DNA of 64,000 nucleotides from Cylindrodendrum hubeiense (Eukaryota > Ascomycota > Sordariomycetes > Hypocreales > Nectriaceae): contig JAANBB010000170.1 of assembly GCA_014621425.1 (NCBI GenBank), positions 1-64,000 on the forward strand, in the 5' to 3' direction. Positions 1-11,830 of this stretch are shown piece by piece (positions within the stretch are counted from its first letter, which is position 1; the number at the start of each line of letters is the position of its first letter). The position numbers and the translations under genes are program-made. Under the pieces are notes generated by a model. It was not told the DNA's origin. It worked only from the letters and a program-made list of their open reading frames with translations, and did no database searches.

Positions 1-2788
1 TTTGAGGGTGTGGGATGGGGTTTTGTGGAGGGGTGGTGTTGTTGAGGGTGTTGTAGTAGGGTGTTGACACTGTTGAAAGAGTGTGGTGTTGAAGTGATGG
101 TGGGAGCACTGAGTAGGTTGGTAGTAGGCTGGGTTGGTAGGTATCTAGAGATGGTGGGTTGGCCGTGGTGGGTTGGCCATGATGGGAGCACCTAGTTGAG
201 ATGGTGGGAGGGTGGGCGTGCCAGCTCATCATCCAGCGAGCAGATGACCTTTGCCCCCCAAATACTTGCCCTGGACAGGCCTCGACAAGCCTGGACAAGC
301 CCTCGGCACCCATCGACACGCCTCGACACACCTCGACACGCCTCGACACGCCTTGAAAAGCGCCTACGACATGCATCTCCCGACCGTCTCGCGGGCGGTG
401 AGCCCGGGAACCCGGCTCGGGTGGGTGCTTCCCCGAAACAGCGGACATTGGGTCTTTGCCAAGGCTTGTTTCTTTTCTTTGTCGCTGAAGCCCGTGGGAT
501 ACCTGGTACATTGGGCAGGAAAACGGGGGTTGACGTGGGAGGTGGAGGTGGCTGGCCCCCCCGGGACAGGTGAGATAAAGCAAGCAGATAAATGAATAAA
601 ATCGGGCAGATAAAATAAAATCCGAATAAAACGACGGCCTGGGAGGGTTATTATTTGATTTATTATTATTATTTGCCCAGCGGTTTCCTCCCCTGTCCCG
701 TCCGTTTGTTTTGCCCTGCACCTGGAGAGTCCTCCCACTGTTAAGCTCTCTCTGGTGGGGGTTTGTGGTGGTTATTCATTTATACTGGCATTCTTGGAGT
801 TGATAGTGCATAACATAAAGCAAGCCCCTCTACTCCCTCCCCACCAAACCGCCCTCTAGTCCATCGCCGACCGATATCCCATCCTGGTGCAGAAACCCCA
901 GCCGCGATTTATTAAATCGATCAAATAGACGACGCCGATTAAATCATTTTTATTTTTAATCTCCTACCGTTTTCTCATGCTCATCCTCAATTTCAGCCCG
1001 CGGGGATCCACAAACACGGGGCCATACATGCAGACGGCCGCCAGCCTTGACTCACTCACATGCGCACCAACGCAGGCCGGTACCACGCGTCGAGGCCCCC
1101 TCGGATGCCCCCCAAGTTCGCCCAGTGGCCGCCCAGTGGCACCCCCAGTCATCGCTTCTCCGGCTGCGACCCAGAACGATCGGTGAAAGACGCTCCCTGT
1201 TACACACTCACCAGCTGGCCCCCCGTCCGGGGTCCTGACCGTTTCTCGCTGGCAGACAGAGGTGGCAGTGCAGGGTAGCCCGCACCGCCGCACGGGGGGC
1301 TGCCTCTTTGAGGAGCTGGCTCGGGGAGACGCGACGGAGGCACAACCGGTCAGACGAGGTCAGCTTCTTTCACATGGAAAAGGCCAAAGTGTATCAAAAC
1401 CCTCTGTTCACGCGAGCTGGAGACACAGGCTCGATGCAGTCATCTTGCCATCCACCCATCAACCCCTCCATTGGTCTCCGGTGCCAAAGGGAATCTCCTT
1501 TATCCCTGGCACAGGTCATTCTTAAAATCTACACTCGACAACATCTCCTTTTGCCTCGCTTTAGCTTGTGCCCTTTTTGCCAGTGACCCTTTTCATGCAC
1601 GACTGCCTGTCGCCTGGTTCCTGTTGCAGTGTCATGACCCTAGGTCGGTCACGCTTTCATGCACCTCTCCTCAACACCATGGCACCCTGCGCGGCACAGA
1701 TCCCAATCAGCTGCCTCAATTGCGATAAACGCCTAGTATCACCTCAGAGAGGGAACCCAGCCCCCCTGGAACAAGATCTGAGTACATCTGTACTTGGTGC
1801 ACACCCTTTACTATCCCCAAAGTTGCCACGAGCGTTGCTGGCCGACAACGGATGATTGCGATCACAAGCGTCTGGATGCCTACTGCTACTTTGTCGCGCC
1901 ACAATATACCTCCTGACCTCACAGTAAAAAACTCGTCTCAGAATAGTTATCCAAGGTGAGTGAGTGTCTCATCCATGTGAATAACTTCATCGCGTGAGGA
2001 GTCGTTGCATGCATGAACAGCTCATATTGTTCACCTGCTTAACCGGTTCTGTATCATGATACCACCGTAGCTGTTGACGCCTAGATATTCATGATCTAGT
2101 GCTTTGACTTCCTCGGCAGATATTCCAGTAGCCTTCACATGCTAGAGGTGCTTTTCAAGCTAGATTTAGGGCTATTATCATCTGTGGTCAAGATGACGTC
2201 GATCCGGCGTGTAATCAATCAACACGGCAATCCGAGCGAGCCTCGCCGAATTGGGTAAACGAAGATACCGTGGAAATTCGACGTAGCAATGACACTACTC
2301 TACGCCCAATACGGTAAACGACGATCTACTTCTCTTCCAATCTAATCTCTAATTTCTGAACCTCAGCCCCATCTAGGTAATACTCGTAAGCCCGAACAAG
2401 CATAAACCGCCCCGGCTTGGCGATTCTTCTCGCATTCAGCCCCGCTGATTGGTTCTCGCATTCGTCGCATCCAAGACGCCACAACACGCAACGGATTTCT
2501 GTAAGAGCCGGCGCAGGTCCCGCCGACACTGCTCAGTGGCTTATGGTCAGCGCCGATCTTAGCGCATGCGCTCTGAATAACCTCGGGCATGTTAGGTATG
2601 GTGCTCGCTTTCGATACGACGATTTGCGTGGCCTCGGGTTCTAGGGTTAATATAAAGAGACCACTGGCGAGCGAAAGATGGAAGAGCTATATAGCAGTCA
2701 AGGCAGCCAAACACCACCCAGCTCTACACATCTACACATATTTGTGGCATAATATTCTTCTCCTGGTCCGTGTTTACATGCTTCAACA
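1..2788. other. Gene-poor stretch with simple repeats
   Basis: No convincing gene is seen. The first 200 bases are rich in G and T on the + strand. A degenerate 10-bp tandem repeat (unit ctcgacacgc) runs from about 305 to 352, and an A/T-rich patch lies at about 595-690. The open frames here are short, overlap one another on both strands and show no family motif. The last few hundred bases presumably hold the promoter of the RTA1-like gene. Confidence 0.6.
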
Positions 2789-3752
2789 ATGGCGGAATCA
2801 GACTCGATTTGGATGTACAATCCATCCTTCGCCCTCTCCGTCATTGGAACTATTATCTATGGCATCATCTTCATCACTACCACCTATCAAACACTCATCA
2901 AGTACCGAGCATGGTACTTCGTTGTCGTTCCTATTGGTGCCACTGTTGAAGTTGTGGCTTACATTCTTCGAACATATTCAACCAAAAACCAGTCTGTCTT
3001 GGTACGTTACCTACCGTCTTCCTGGATCCATCTCATAGGTTAACGACAAGCAGACCCCCTTTGTCATGACTCTCAGCCTCACCGTGCTGGCCCCGATTTT
3101 CATTGCGGCGGGGAACTACCTCCTCATCAGCCGGCTCATTGTCTCCGTCCTGCCGCCCTCAAACCACCGTATCCTCAAGATTCCGGGCCGACGACTTACG
3201 AGCATTTTTGTCGTCTGCGACGTGATCGCCTTTTTGATTCAGGGCGGTGGTTCTGGAATTGCAAGCGCTGATGAGTGGACGGGAGACGGAGAAAGGATTG
3301 GTCGACGTCTCTTGATCGGAGGATTGGTCTTCCAGCTCATCGCATTTGCACTTTTTCTGTGCATATTCCGCAGGTTTCACGTCCTTGGGAATCGGCTAGC
3401 AACGGAAAACGCTCCTAAGGGTTGGGAAATGGTAGTCCGGGCCGTGTATATCTCGAGCGCTTTGATCATGGTGAGTTACTCCAAGGGTTTGTACAACAAA
3501 TCACTGACTTAACAGGTTCGATGCATCTATCGTGTTTGCGAGTTTTCCGAGGGCATGAACGGATATGCCTTCCGTACCGAATGGCTCTTTTGGGTATTTG
3601 AGTGTCTACCAATGATCGGCGCTATTGGTATCTTCTGCATTTATCACCCAAGCCGCTACCTCGGGCAACATGGAGCCTGGCGCAAGGCCGCTCAGTCTGA
3701 TGAGACTGAGTTATCCGGCGGATCGGTCACGACAGCTGAAAGGATATGCTGA
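2789..3752 (+). CDS. RTA1-family seven-helix membrane protein
   Basis: Three exons: 2789-3001, 3051-3470 and 3516-3752, giving 289 aa. The introns are 49 and 45 bp with GT-AG ends; the first acceptor is a tandem aag/cag site, so one residue could be gained or lost. The protein is strongly hydrophobic, with about seven membrane segments. It has the order and length (about 290 aa) of the fungal RTA1/RSB1 family, including the conserved core around GGGSGIAS at about residue 150 and a C-terminal CIYHPSRYL segment. Family members include yeast Rta1 (7-aminocholesterol resistance) and Rsb1 (sphingoid-base export). The substrate of this copy cannot be told from sequence. It ends toward the convergent Upc2-like regulator gene. 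The ATG was chosen because it precedes the first helix and keeps all three exons in frame. Confidence 0.88.
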
Positions 3753-4406
3753 GATTGTCAAATGCACAGTCAGAAATGACCAAAGTCAGATAAGGTGCGG
3801 CTGTCAAGCACAAATACTAGATATGGTGGACGCAGGTGCAGACAGAGGCCAGGGAGTAGGGAATGATCAAACCTAAGTAGAGTATTTGCGATTTTCCACC
3901 ACGAGTAGGGCAATCAAGAAGCAGGTGAACGTTCTTAGACTTTCCTTCTCAAGAAAAATGATAAAACTTTGATCATCGGTAGAAAATAAGTTATCAAAAG
4001 GCAGGCTGAGAGTTATTGCTCATCAGATGGATGCAATCTCGATACAGTTAACTGTGGGAAATAACCTGCACCCCAAGTTGTTCATGTTAGGCAGGCATTA
4101 TATCACATGTAGTACGTTAACGAAATCGCTATTCATTCTTCACCCAGGTTTAATTACGGTCATGAGAATACACTAGTCTTTTGGCTACACTTTGACACAA
4201 CGTGCGACTTTATTAAAAGGTGAGATCATCGTCGTCTCAGTTTACGCATAAGATGCAACTTCCTTTGGCTAAGGACCCTAAAGGTCAAAGCTCTGCCTTA
4301 GGCTAAGGTGATGTCATGGAAAGTTCAAGGTGTGCAGGATGGCGTACTTTTGAGGCTAGGTTTACAATGTGGAATTGGATGCACACGGGAATGATACAAC
4401 TCTATG
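3753..4406. other. Convergent 3' intergenic region
   Basis: About 650 bases between the 3' ends of the RTA1-like gene and the convergent zinc-cluster gene. It is A/T-rich and carries stops in all frames. I see no gene, RNA or repeat in it. Confidence 0.6.
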
Positions 4407-5847
4407 CTAAGGGGTAATGGTAGCTGTCCCATTGCTCAAAAGGAATGGTCTCCAAACCTCATGTTCCTGCTCAAAGTAGTAGCCCAGACCCCGAACAAAG
4501 TTGACCGGCCATTCAGCGTATTTTTTATATTCGGAAGGCAGCCGCTCCAGTATCTGACCGATCCAAATCTTAGAAATGCCTTTCCGGTAATCGTACTCCT
4601 TACGGGATCCCAAATTTCCACAGTGTTTGGCACTCCTCCCTCCAATCGCCGTCTTTCGACTTATAACATAGTCCAGAACGAGCATGTGCATGATGACAAG
4701 CCGAGACACGTGATTTTCTGGATTGATGAAGGCCACAAAGTCTTCAGATGTCAGTTCGACTAACCCTTCGTAGAAAAAGGAGAGCTCGTGGATGCCTAGA
4801 GATGTGAGCACCATTTTGAGAATAAGAAGAAGAGCAATTAACATACTTTTGGAAAGGTTCGTGGCTGCTAGGCCTGCTATCTTCTGCATATGTGCTAGAT
4901 ATCTCAACTCTGGAACGCTCTTGCACAGGTGGCTAATCTGCCTTGTGCTGTGACAGAATTCCTCAGCAATGGTGGCGTTAACATGCTGCTCTGTGGTGTC
5001 GTGCATAAGTTCTTGTACCTTTTCGATATAAGATGCTCGCGCGATGGTTCTGAAGATGGAATTCTCAATGTTCGGAAGCGAATGCATGCCTATTAGGAAA
5101 CCTGTTGAGCAAGTAAGTATAAGTCCCGAAAAGAAGACGATGGAGTTCTCATACAGCCCCGAACCATGGTGAGAAAGTCAACCAGGCCATCCGCCATATA
5201 CGCAGCTTGGAAGGTCAGATTGAGCATGGTGCCGAAAGCGGCTTCAGCCTCTTGTAAAGAGAGATTGGGTTTCGAGAGGTGGCCATTTAAAAACTTGATG
5301 GCAGTAACGCGGTGTTTTAAAGCCGCGGTTGCATAGCCGGAAGGTGATATCATGCCCAAGTGGGATGCACCAAGGCCTAGCATGGAATGGAGCAAGAAGT
5401 CGTACTATCCATCGGTTGTAAGTCAGGGCTACAATGATCTTCGGGAGAGTAACTTACTTCATGGGAGAGCCGAGAAACACCCTGCCACACGGCAAATCCG
5501 TCCACTGGAAGTGACGGATATGCTTCAAATAAGAAATGCCGAAAGAATTTCATGTCATCAATGTCAAATATGGCCGGCGTTGTCCGTAATGGCCGGGTTA
5601 AGGTGGTTATCGGCTCAAGACGCTGCCGAGTCTTTTTTGGCGGCAACTCGCACTCCAGCCCCAGCCGGTTGCAGGGCCCGCATTCCGGTGAAACTTCATC
5701 GCACTTGACCTTCCTCCTCTTGCAACTAGAGCACCCACCTCGGGACTTGGTGTGGCCTTTTCTGGGGATTGGACGGCGTCTGGCCGTTGCTGGTACTGCC
5801 GACGGGCCGGGGGTTGCGGATGATTCGGAGGCCGAATGATCTGACAT
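4407..5847 (-). CDS. Zn2Cys6 transcription factor, Upc2-like
   Basis: Three exons on the minus strand: 5847-5458, 5404-5155 and 5101-4407, giving 444 aa; both introns are 53 bp. A zinc cluster lies at residues 39-66 with the spacing C-x2-C-x6-C-x6-C-x2-C-x6-C and the basic run KRRKVKC. It is preceded by a basic stretch and followed by a linker and a helical region with motifs such as [18 protein letters not shown]. This layout, with a short protein and the cluster near the N terminus, is that of fungal regulators annotated as sterol uptake control protein-like (Upc2/Ecm22 family), which bind DNA in the nucleus. Target genes are unknown. The neighbouring RTA1-like gene may be lipid-stress related, but that link is inference. 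The start is the first ATG in frame before the cluster. Confidence 0.85.
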
Positions 5848-6351
5848 GAGATGCCGTCCGTGCTATTGGTGTGCTGCTGTTGGATCTCTAGAGCAACAAA
5901 TCCCAAATATCGCGAGACTGGTGACGTGAGGATTGATTTTGGGTCGTGAATGGTGGCTTTGGATGATGACGAAACTCAAGAGGAGTGATAGCTCCGTACT
6001 TCATTGCGTACCGCATCCAGTAGGGGCGCGTGCCGCCGATTCGCTGCACAGGCCATACCTGGTCTCGGGTGGCTTCAACCTTTATGCTGATGTGGGACAC
6101 GTCGGACTCACGCGTCTACCATTTTTATAGCTGGTGATCAACGTCGAAAAATACCGTACATAGATCAAATGGGCACTCGACAATTCTTAGTGTGGTCAGG
6201 CGGTATTATATTTTACTTCACGAGACTTCGGTGGCCTGGGTGCGAGCCAGGACGGAGAATAGCCTGATAAGGACCTCATTTGACAGGACAAGGAGCAAGT
6301 TCTATTCATCATACATGCTTTTGGTCTAATCCCGACAACATCCCATTCAGC
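5848..6351. other. Intergenic: zinc-cluster gene promoter and CCT5 3' end
   Basis: About 500 bases between the start of the minus-strand regulator and the end of the minus-strand CCT5 gene. It should hold the regulator's promoter and the CCT5 3' UTR. No distinct element was recognised. Confidence 0.5.
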
Positions 6352-8221
6352 TTACCATTCGTTCTCGTCGGCTCCAGCAACAATGACGTTGTTGATCTTC
6401 AGGATCATACGGCATAATTGTGTGGCCAACTGCAGCTGCTGCTTCTTGCCAATCAAGGGGTCAATGACGAAGGCCTCCTTCATGTCATTGCTACCCCGTC
6501 CCATACAGTCAACACCAAGTCTTCCTCGGATCTCGGTGCCAGACTTCACTTGCTGACTCTTGACCTCCGCTAGGGTTGCAATGGGGTTGAGACCGCTGTT
6601 CTCAGCCAGGGTCATGGGGACCGTGTCGAGAGCCTCGGCGAAAGCTCGCATGGCGTACTGCTCCAGACCGGGAGTCTTGACAGCGGCGTCCTCGACAGCC
6701 AAAGAGCAGGCAATCTCGGCAGCACCACCGCCATAAACGACTCGGTTATCGCGCACCAGGTTTCGCACCACGCAGAGAGCATCGTGCAGAGATCGCTTCG
6801 CCTCGTCGATAATCTAATTCTTGTTAGCTTGATCTCGGTTTCTGAGGTCGGTATTGGCTTACCATCTTGTTGCTGCCACGGACAAAGACTGTGACGGCTC
6901 GGGTATTCGCACACTCCTCGATAACCAGCATCTTCTCTCTCGTAGTACCGAAAGACATCTCTCGCACAATACCAGCTCGGCCAAGCTTCTCGGCGCTGAG
7001 GTCCTCAAATCGAGGCACAATTCGGCCGTTGGTAGCGATGGCAATAAGCTCAATCTCGGGACCACCAACCCATCGGACGGCGGGGAGTTGGTTCTGGAGC
7101 AGCAAGTGGTTGGCCTCATCGTCGAAGCCCCACTGGCAAATAACCAGGTTGGCACCGGTAGCCTTGATCTGGTTGATCATCTCGATGAACTTCTCCTTCT
7201 CGTAGCTCTGCAACTTCTTGAACTCCTCGACGCTGGTGATGTCAAGCTTGTGCTTGGTCTTGGGCTTCGGGGGCTCGAACGCGCAGGTCAAGATGGCAAT
7301 CTTGGCGTCCTTCACCTCAGAAGGCATCTGGGGGTGGGAGAAGTCCTTGTCGACAATGACACCCTTGACGAGAAGGGTGTCCTCGAGAGCACCTCCGACC
7401 TTTCCATCGACCTTGATAAGCTCGAAATCGACGTCTTTTCGCTCGAGGTCGGCAACGGAGAGAACGGCATCGACGGCGATGTTGGCGAACTGGTCGTGGG
7501 CCTTGGAAACGATCTTACTTCCCAGACTTGTTCGGGCAACCTTGACGAGGTTAGAAGTCTCCTCCTTGGAGAACTCGATGACATCGGAGATCTTCTCGAG
7601 CTCTGCCACAGCGATATCGCAGGCCTGGTCGTAGCCGTCGGCGATGCGAATAGGGTGGATACCCTTGTCGATGAGGTCCGCGGCCTGCTCAAGCAGAGCA
7701 CCAGCGAGGACGACGACACCAGTGGTACCATCACCAATCTCATCATCCTGCGACTTGGACAGCTCGACTAATAGCTTAGCCACATGGTTTGTAATCTCCA
7801 TCTGCTGCAGAATGGTAGCGCCATCGTTCGTCACGGTGATGTCTCCGTCGGGGGAGATGAGGATCTTGTCGAGGCCTCGGGGGCCGAGGGAAGTCTTGAC
7901 GATGTTCGCGACGGTGCGGGCGGCGAGGATATGGGACTTGACGGCTTCGTTGCCAAACTGGCGCTTCTTCCTCCCCTGACTGCGAACGGTTAGGAGGGGG
8001 AGCTCGGGGCAGGGGGACATGAACGCACTCTCTCACAACGATGAAGGGTCGGCCTTGCTCATCCTTCATCACCGCCGCTATTTACCGACATGGTTAGCTG
8101 GGGAAGTTCAACAGTGGTCGTCATTGTCGGGCGGGCAGTACCATTCGACATATCTAGATCTGTCCCCTCGTTAGCTTCAACCCCTCCACAATATATTTGT
8201 GCGAGACTCACTCATCGCCAT
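6352..8221 (-). CDS. CCT5: T-complex protein 1 subunit epsilon (CCT5)
   Basis: Five exons on the minus strand: 8221-8212 (10 nt), 8159-8142 (18 nt), 8077-8029, 7979-6863 and 6813-6352, giving 551 aa, a normal length for CCT subunits. The protein is a subunit of the cytosolic chaperonin TRiC/CCT, which folds actin, tubulin and other proteins using ATP. Family motifs are clear: [11 protein letters not shown] near residue 55, NDGATIL, GDGTTG for ATP hydrolysis, and [10 protein letters not shown] in the apical region. The epsilon identity rests on the N-terminal sequence [14 protein letters not shown] followed by KKRQ, which is rebuilt exactly by the three small 5' exons. The frame holds across every junction. 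Introns are 49-64 bp. It is divergent from HBS1, with 785 bases between the two starts. The 5' micro-exons are easily missed by gene predictors. Confidence 0.95.
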
Positions 8222-9006
8222 GTTGGCAGTCGCTCGTCCACCGTGGGGAGCTGTATTCGCTAGAAACGGGGCGAGTACGGCAAAAATAAACGAAGTCCCG
8301 GGAAATACGGTGGTAGACTGTAGCTTCCAAGCTTCTTCTTGATCAAGCCCGAATTTTTTGAGGATTTGGGGTTGCCTTGCACCACCCACCGCATCGTTCG
8401 GGCGGCGGTGAAAGGAAAAGTCCGGTATATCAGGGGCTGCCTGGTCCTGGAGTGCCCCAAGCGTTTACGTGGATGGAAAATTTATGCACGTGCTCTAAGC
8501 CTAATTGGGAGTGATTCTACCGCGGCCCCTCAAATTCCATTGCCATATCTGGATTAGTTTGGACTGTCCCAATCGTACTACGTGAACTTTTAGATCCTCT
8601 GCCATGCCACTACCGGTGTGACTACATCATTCAACCCCGCCACAGCTGCCCAAATGCCCGCTGTTGCCCCGCCATGACTGGACCTCGATCTTCAACCTCA
8701 GACGTCGACCTTTAAGACCCCTCCGCACGCTTCGTTTCGTTTCCTTCTGCACTCCGCACTCAAATCGACGACACAACAGTGCCGCAAACCTCCTACGTTT
8801 CGCCGCGAATCTAAAGACGGCCTCTCTCCTTTAGGGAACCTTGCCACGATTTACGACTCCCCTACATAAGATACCCTTGCTCTGTTTCTTCTGCTCAAGC
8901 TCGACACCACCGTTGCCCCATCCGCATCCAATCCCCCGAAGCGTCCTATTCCTTTCTCGTTCGACACCCAATCCCTGACCTCCGATTACGACCAACATCC
9001 TCAAAC
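8222..9006. promoter_or_regulatory. Divergent promoter region of CCT5 and HBS1
   Basis: 785 bases separate the start codons of two divergently transcribed housekeeping genes. The half near HBS1 is pyrimidine-rich, as is common in fungal 5' leaders. I did not identify a TATA box or a named factor site. Shared regulation is possible but not shown. Confidence 0.45.
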
Positions 9007-11617
9007 ATGTCGCGCCATCGAATTGTCCACACGTTCAATCCCGATGATATCGTGTCCGAATTTGACGGAGAAGACTATGGCGAGGAGGAAGATGAGCTGA
9101 GCCCCGAGGACAGGGTCGCCATGACCAACGGCACCGCTGAGGTCCGGATGGCTCTTGGATCTGAGTCGAGCAAAGTCACAACAGAGCAGATCCAGGAGTC
9201 ACTGTGGCACTATTACTACGATCTCGACAAGACCGTTACGTACCTGATGAAAACCTACATCGCCCCACCACCAAAGCCAGTTGCAAAGAAGGCTCCAGAA
9301 GGTACGTCTAGCGCAGTCTCTTTTTCTGCTTCGCAACACCTTTTCGTGGAAGGAATTGGAGCAGACCATGGGCGTCCGGCATTTGGAGACAGCTTGGGTT
9401 ACGACATGGGGCCTATGCCACCTACCTCACACTTCCCGGTTATTCAGCGGCCCAAAGTCTCCCATTCCCGATTCTTTGACGATATGCCGTGGTTGAATGT
9501 ACCGCAAGACCGCCTGACGGTATTTATCCAGCCGGATCGTCCGAGGGGCGGCCTGTTAGGTGGTGGCGAAGGCCCACCAAAGATGTCCAAGCTTCAAGCC
9601 CTCGCAGCAGCAAGGAAAAAGAAGAATGAGGAAAAGAAGGAGCAAGATAAGGCGTTGCAGACAGAGAAAGGCATCGCAAGCCTTTCCATCAATGATTCTA
9701 CACAAAAAGAAAATCGAAAGCCGCCCCTGTCTAGCTTGGCAAAACGGCAAAAGACAACTGATCAGTCTACTCTGCAACCCCATTCCCAGCCTTCGGCACC
9801 CACCAACCGTCGGGATCATCAATCAACGGGCCAGAATGAATCTTCTGTCGACGCCGCGGACGGTTTGGATAGGGGGCATGCCGATTCGCCTGTCAACCCT
9901 CCAACGAAACCCGATGAATATGTGGCCCTTATCCAAACGGTTGCTCCATCTGCATTCGCCCAGACTCTCTTTGGATCTGCTCCAGACGCCTTAGGATCTC
10001 ATAGACCTGATGTTTACGCGATGCCGCACACGTCGTCCTCCTCCTTTTTCGCCCAGGCCTTCGCCGAGCCAAGTCCAGACGACATTGTGCTTGCGGCTCA
10101 GGCGAAAGGTTCGAGTTTTGCAAAGACGAAATGATGGGCTAATTCTAATTCCTTTCCAGCGGGGAAGAAGACCACAGCAGCCCCGAAGGCAGCAAAGAAA
10201 TCCCAAAAGGACAAGGTCACTCCAGAAGGAGAAGTTGCCAAGGGTGTCTCTGGATTGGAAATCAACGACGCGCCACCACCCAAGAGTAAAGGCCTCGACG
10301 TTCTCAAAGAGTTCCAGAACAGCGCAAATAAAAGGAGCATCAGCTTTGTGGTTGTTGGTGAGTTGGGGATTCTGATGCTTTGTTGGTGACCTAAAACTGA
10401 TATCTTTAGGTCATGTTGATGCAGGCAAGAGTACCCTCATGGGCCGCCTACTCTTGGAACTAAAATTCGTCGAGAAGCACACTATTGACCGGTATCGAAA
10501 GCAAGCCGAAAAATCCGGAAAGCAGTCATTCGCTCTAGCATGGGTTATGGACCAAAGAAGCGAAGAGCGAGATCGAGGTGTTACCATTGATATCGCAACC
10601 AACCACTTCGAAACCGACAAGACCAGCTTTACAATTCTTGATGCACCAGGACATCGGGACTTTGTCCCAAACATGATTGCTGGAGCCAGTCAGGCCGACT
10701 TTGCAATTCTTGTCATTGACGCCGACACTGGGGCCTATGAAAAGGGACTGAAGGGTCAAACACGGGAGCACATCCTGCTGCTTCGAAGCCTCGGCGTTCA
10801 AAGGTTGATCATTGGTGTGAATAAACTTGATGTGATCCGCTGGAAAAAGGAACGATTCGAAGAGATTTCAGAGTACATTGGCGGCTTCTTGTCAGGTCTG
10901 GGTTTCCAGGGCAAGAACGTAACCTTCATTCCAATTTCGGGTCTCAATGGAGACAATCTTGTCAAGCGAACAGAAGATGAGGCAGCATCGTGGTACACGG
11001 GCCCGACTTTGATTGAAGCATTAGAGAGTTCGGAGCCATCGGCTGCGCGAGCTCTGAAGAAGCCATTCCGGATGGCCATATCAGAGGTCTTCCGGTCACA
11101 ATTAGGAACGACCACAATCGCCGGCCGCATTGATTCAGGGTCCATTCAGATCGGCGATCTCGTTTTGGTGGAACCCAGCGGCGAGGAGGCATACATCAAG
11201 TCCATCATGGTCGACTCTGATGTGCAGGACTGGGCAGTTGCGGGACAAAGCGTGAGCATCGCCCTGACAAACATCGACCCGATCCATATTCGAGTTGGCG
11301 ACATGCTCTGCCACAAGACGCAGCCCATCAACTGCAGCGATACATTTGTCCTCAAAGCCATGGCATTCGCGCATCTGATGCCTATGCCCGTGGACCTTCA
11401 TCGAGGACGCCTACATGCCGCCGGCCAGATCCAGTCTATCACTTCGACACTCGACAAATCCACTGGAGCAATTGTCAAGAAGAAGCCCAGAATCGTGCAA
11501 CCAGGTGATGTTGCGCGAGTAGTTGTCAAATTGGCCTCCAAAGCTCCACTAGAGTCGGGGCAAAGGGTCGTTATTAGGAGTGGAGGCGAAACCATTGCGG
11601 CTGGTCTTCTGGAGTAA
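9007..11617 (+). CDS. HBS1: Hbs1-type translational GTPase (ribosome rescue)
   Basis: Three exons: 9007-10108, 10160-10357 and 10410-11617, giving 835 aa. Hbs1 is an eRF3/EF-1alpha-like GTPase that acts with Dom34/Pelota on stalled ribosomes in the cytosol. The N-terminal 90 residues form the Hbs1 helical domain (HTFNPDDIVSEFDGEDYG, then WHYYYDLDKTVTYLM). A long low-complexity linker follows. The GTPase domain starts with the P-loop GHVDAGKST at about residue 434, whose first glycine codon is split by the second intron. It continues with DAPGHRDF (about 511) and NKLD (about 570), then the EF-Tu-like beta barrels. Introns are 51 and 52 bp. A good donor-like gtacgt at 9302 could mark a further intron in the linker, but the frame is open throughout and I left it unspliced. 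Confidence 0.93.
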
Positions 11618-11830
11618 AACTCGAATCTAGATATCATTGGACTTGGATTATATACGCGAGAGAAAAGATATATATGTGAAATTTCAAGAAACCCATCCAT
11701 AATGATTATTATGTGAAGATATAAGACAATACATTGGTAGGCTCAAACTAACCCTTAGTGCCTTCGAATTCGGCTTGATCTTCCGGTGTGATCTTGACCA
11801 ATGCCACAGATCACGGGCTTCTCTTTCCAT

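Noticed and set aside
6854..7771. A 305-codon open frame on the plus strand opposite CCT5
   Set aside because: It is the antisense shadow of a strongly conserved, codon-biased gene; its composition (Leu, Asp, Val-rich) is the usual mirror pattern.
9302..9370. Possible intron in HBS1 starting at gtacgt
   Set aside because: The frame is open without splicing and the linker is not conserved enough to decide; left as coding.
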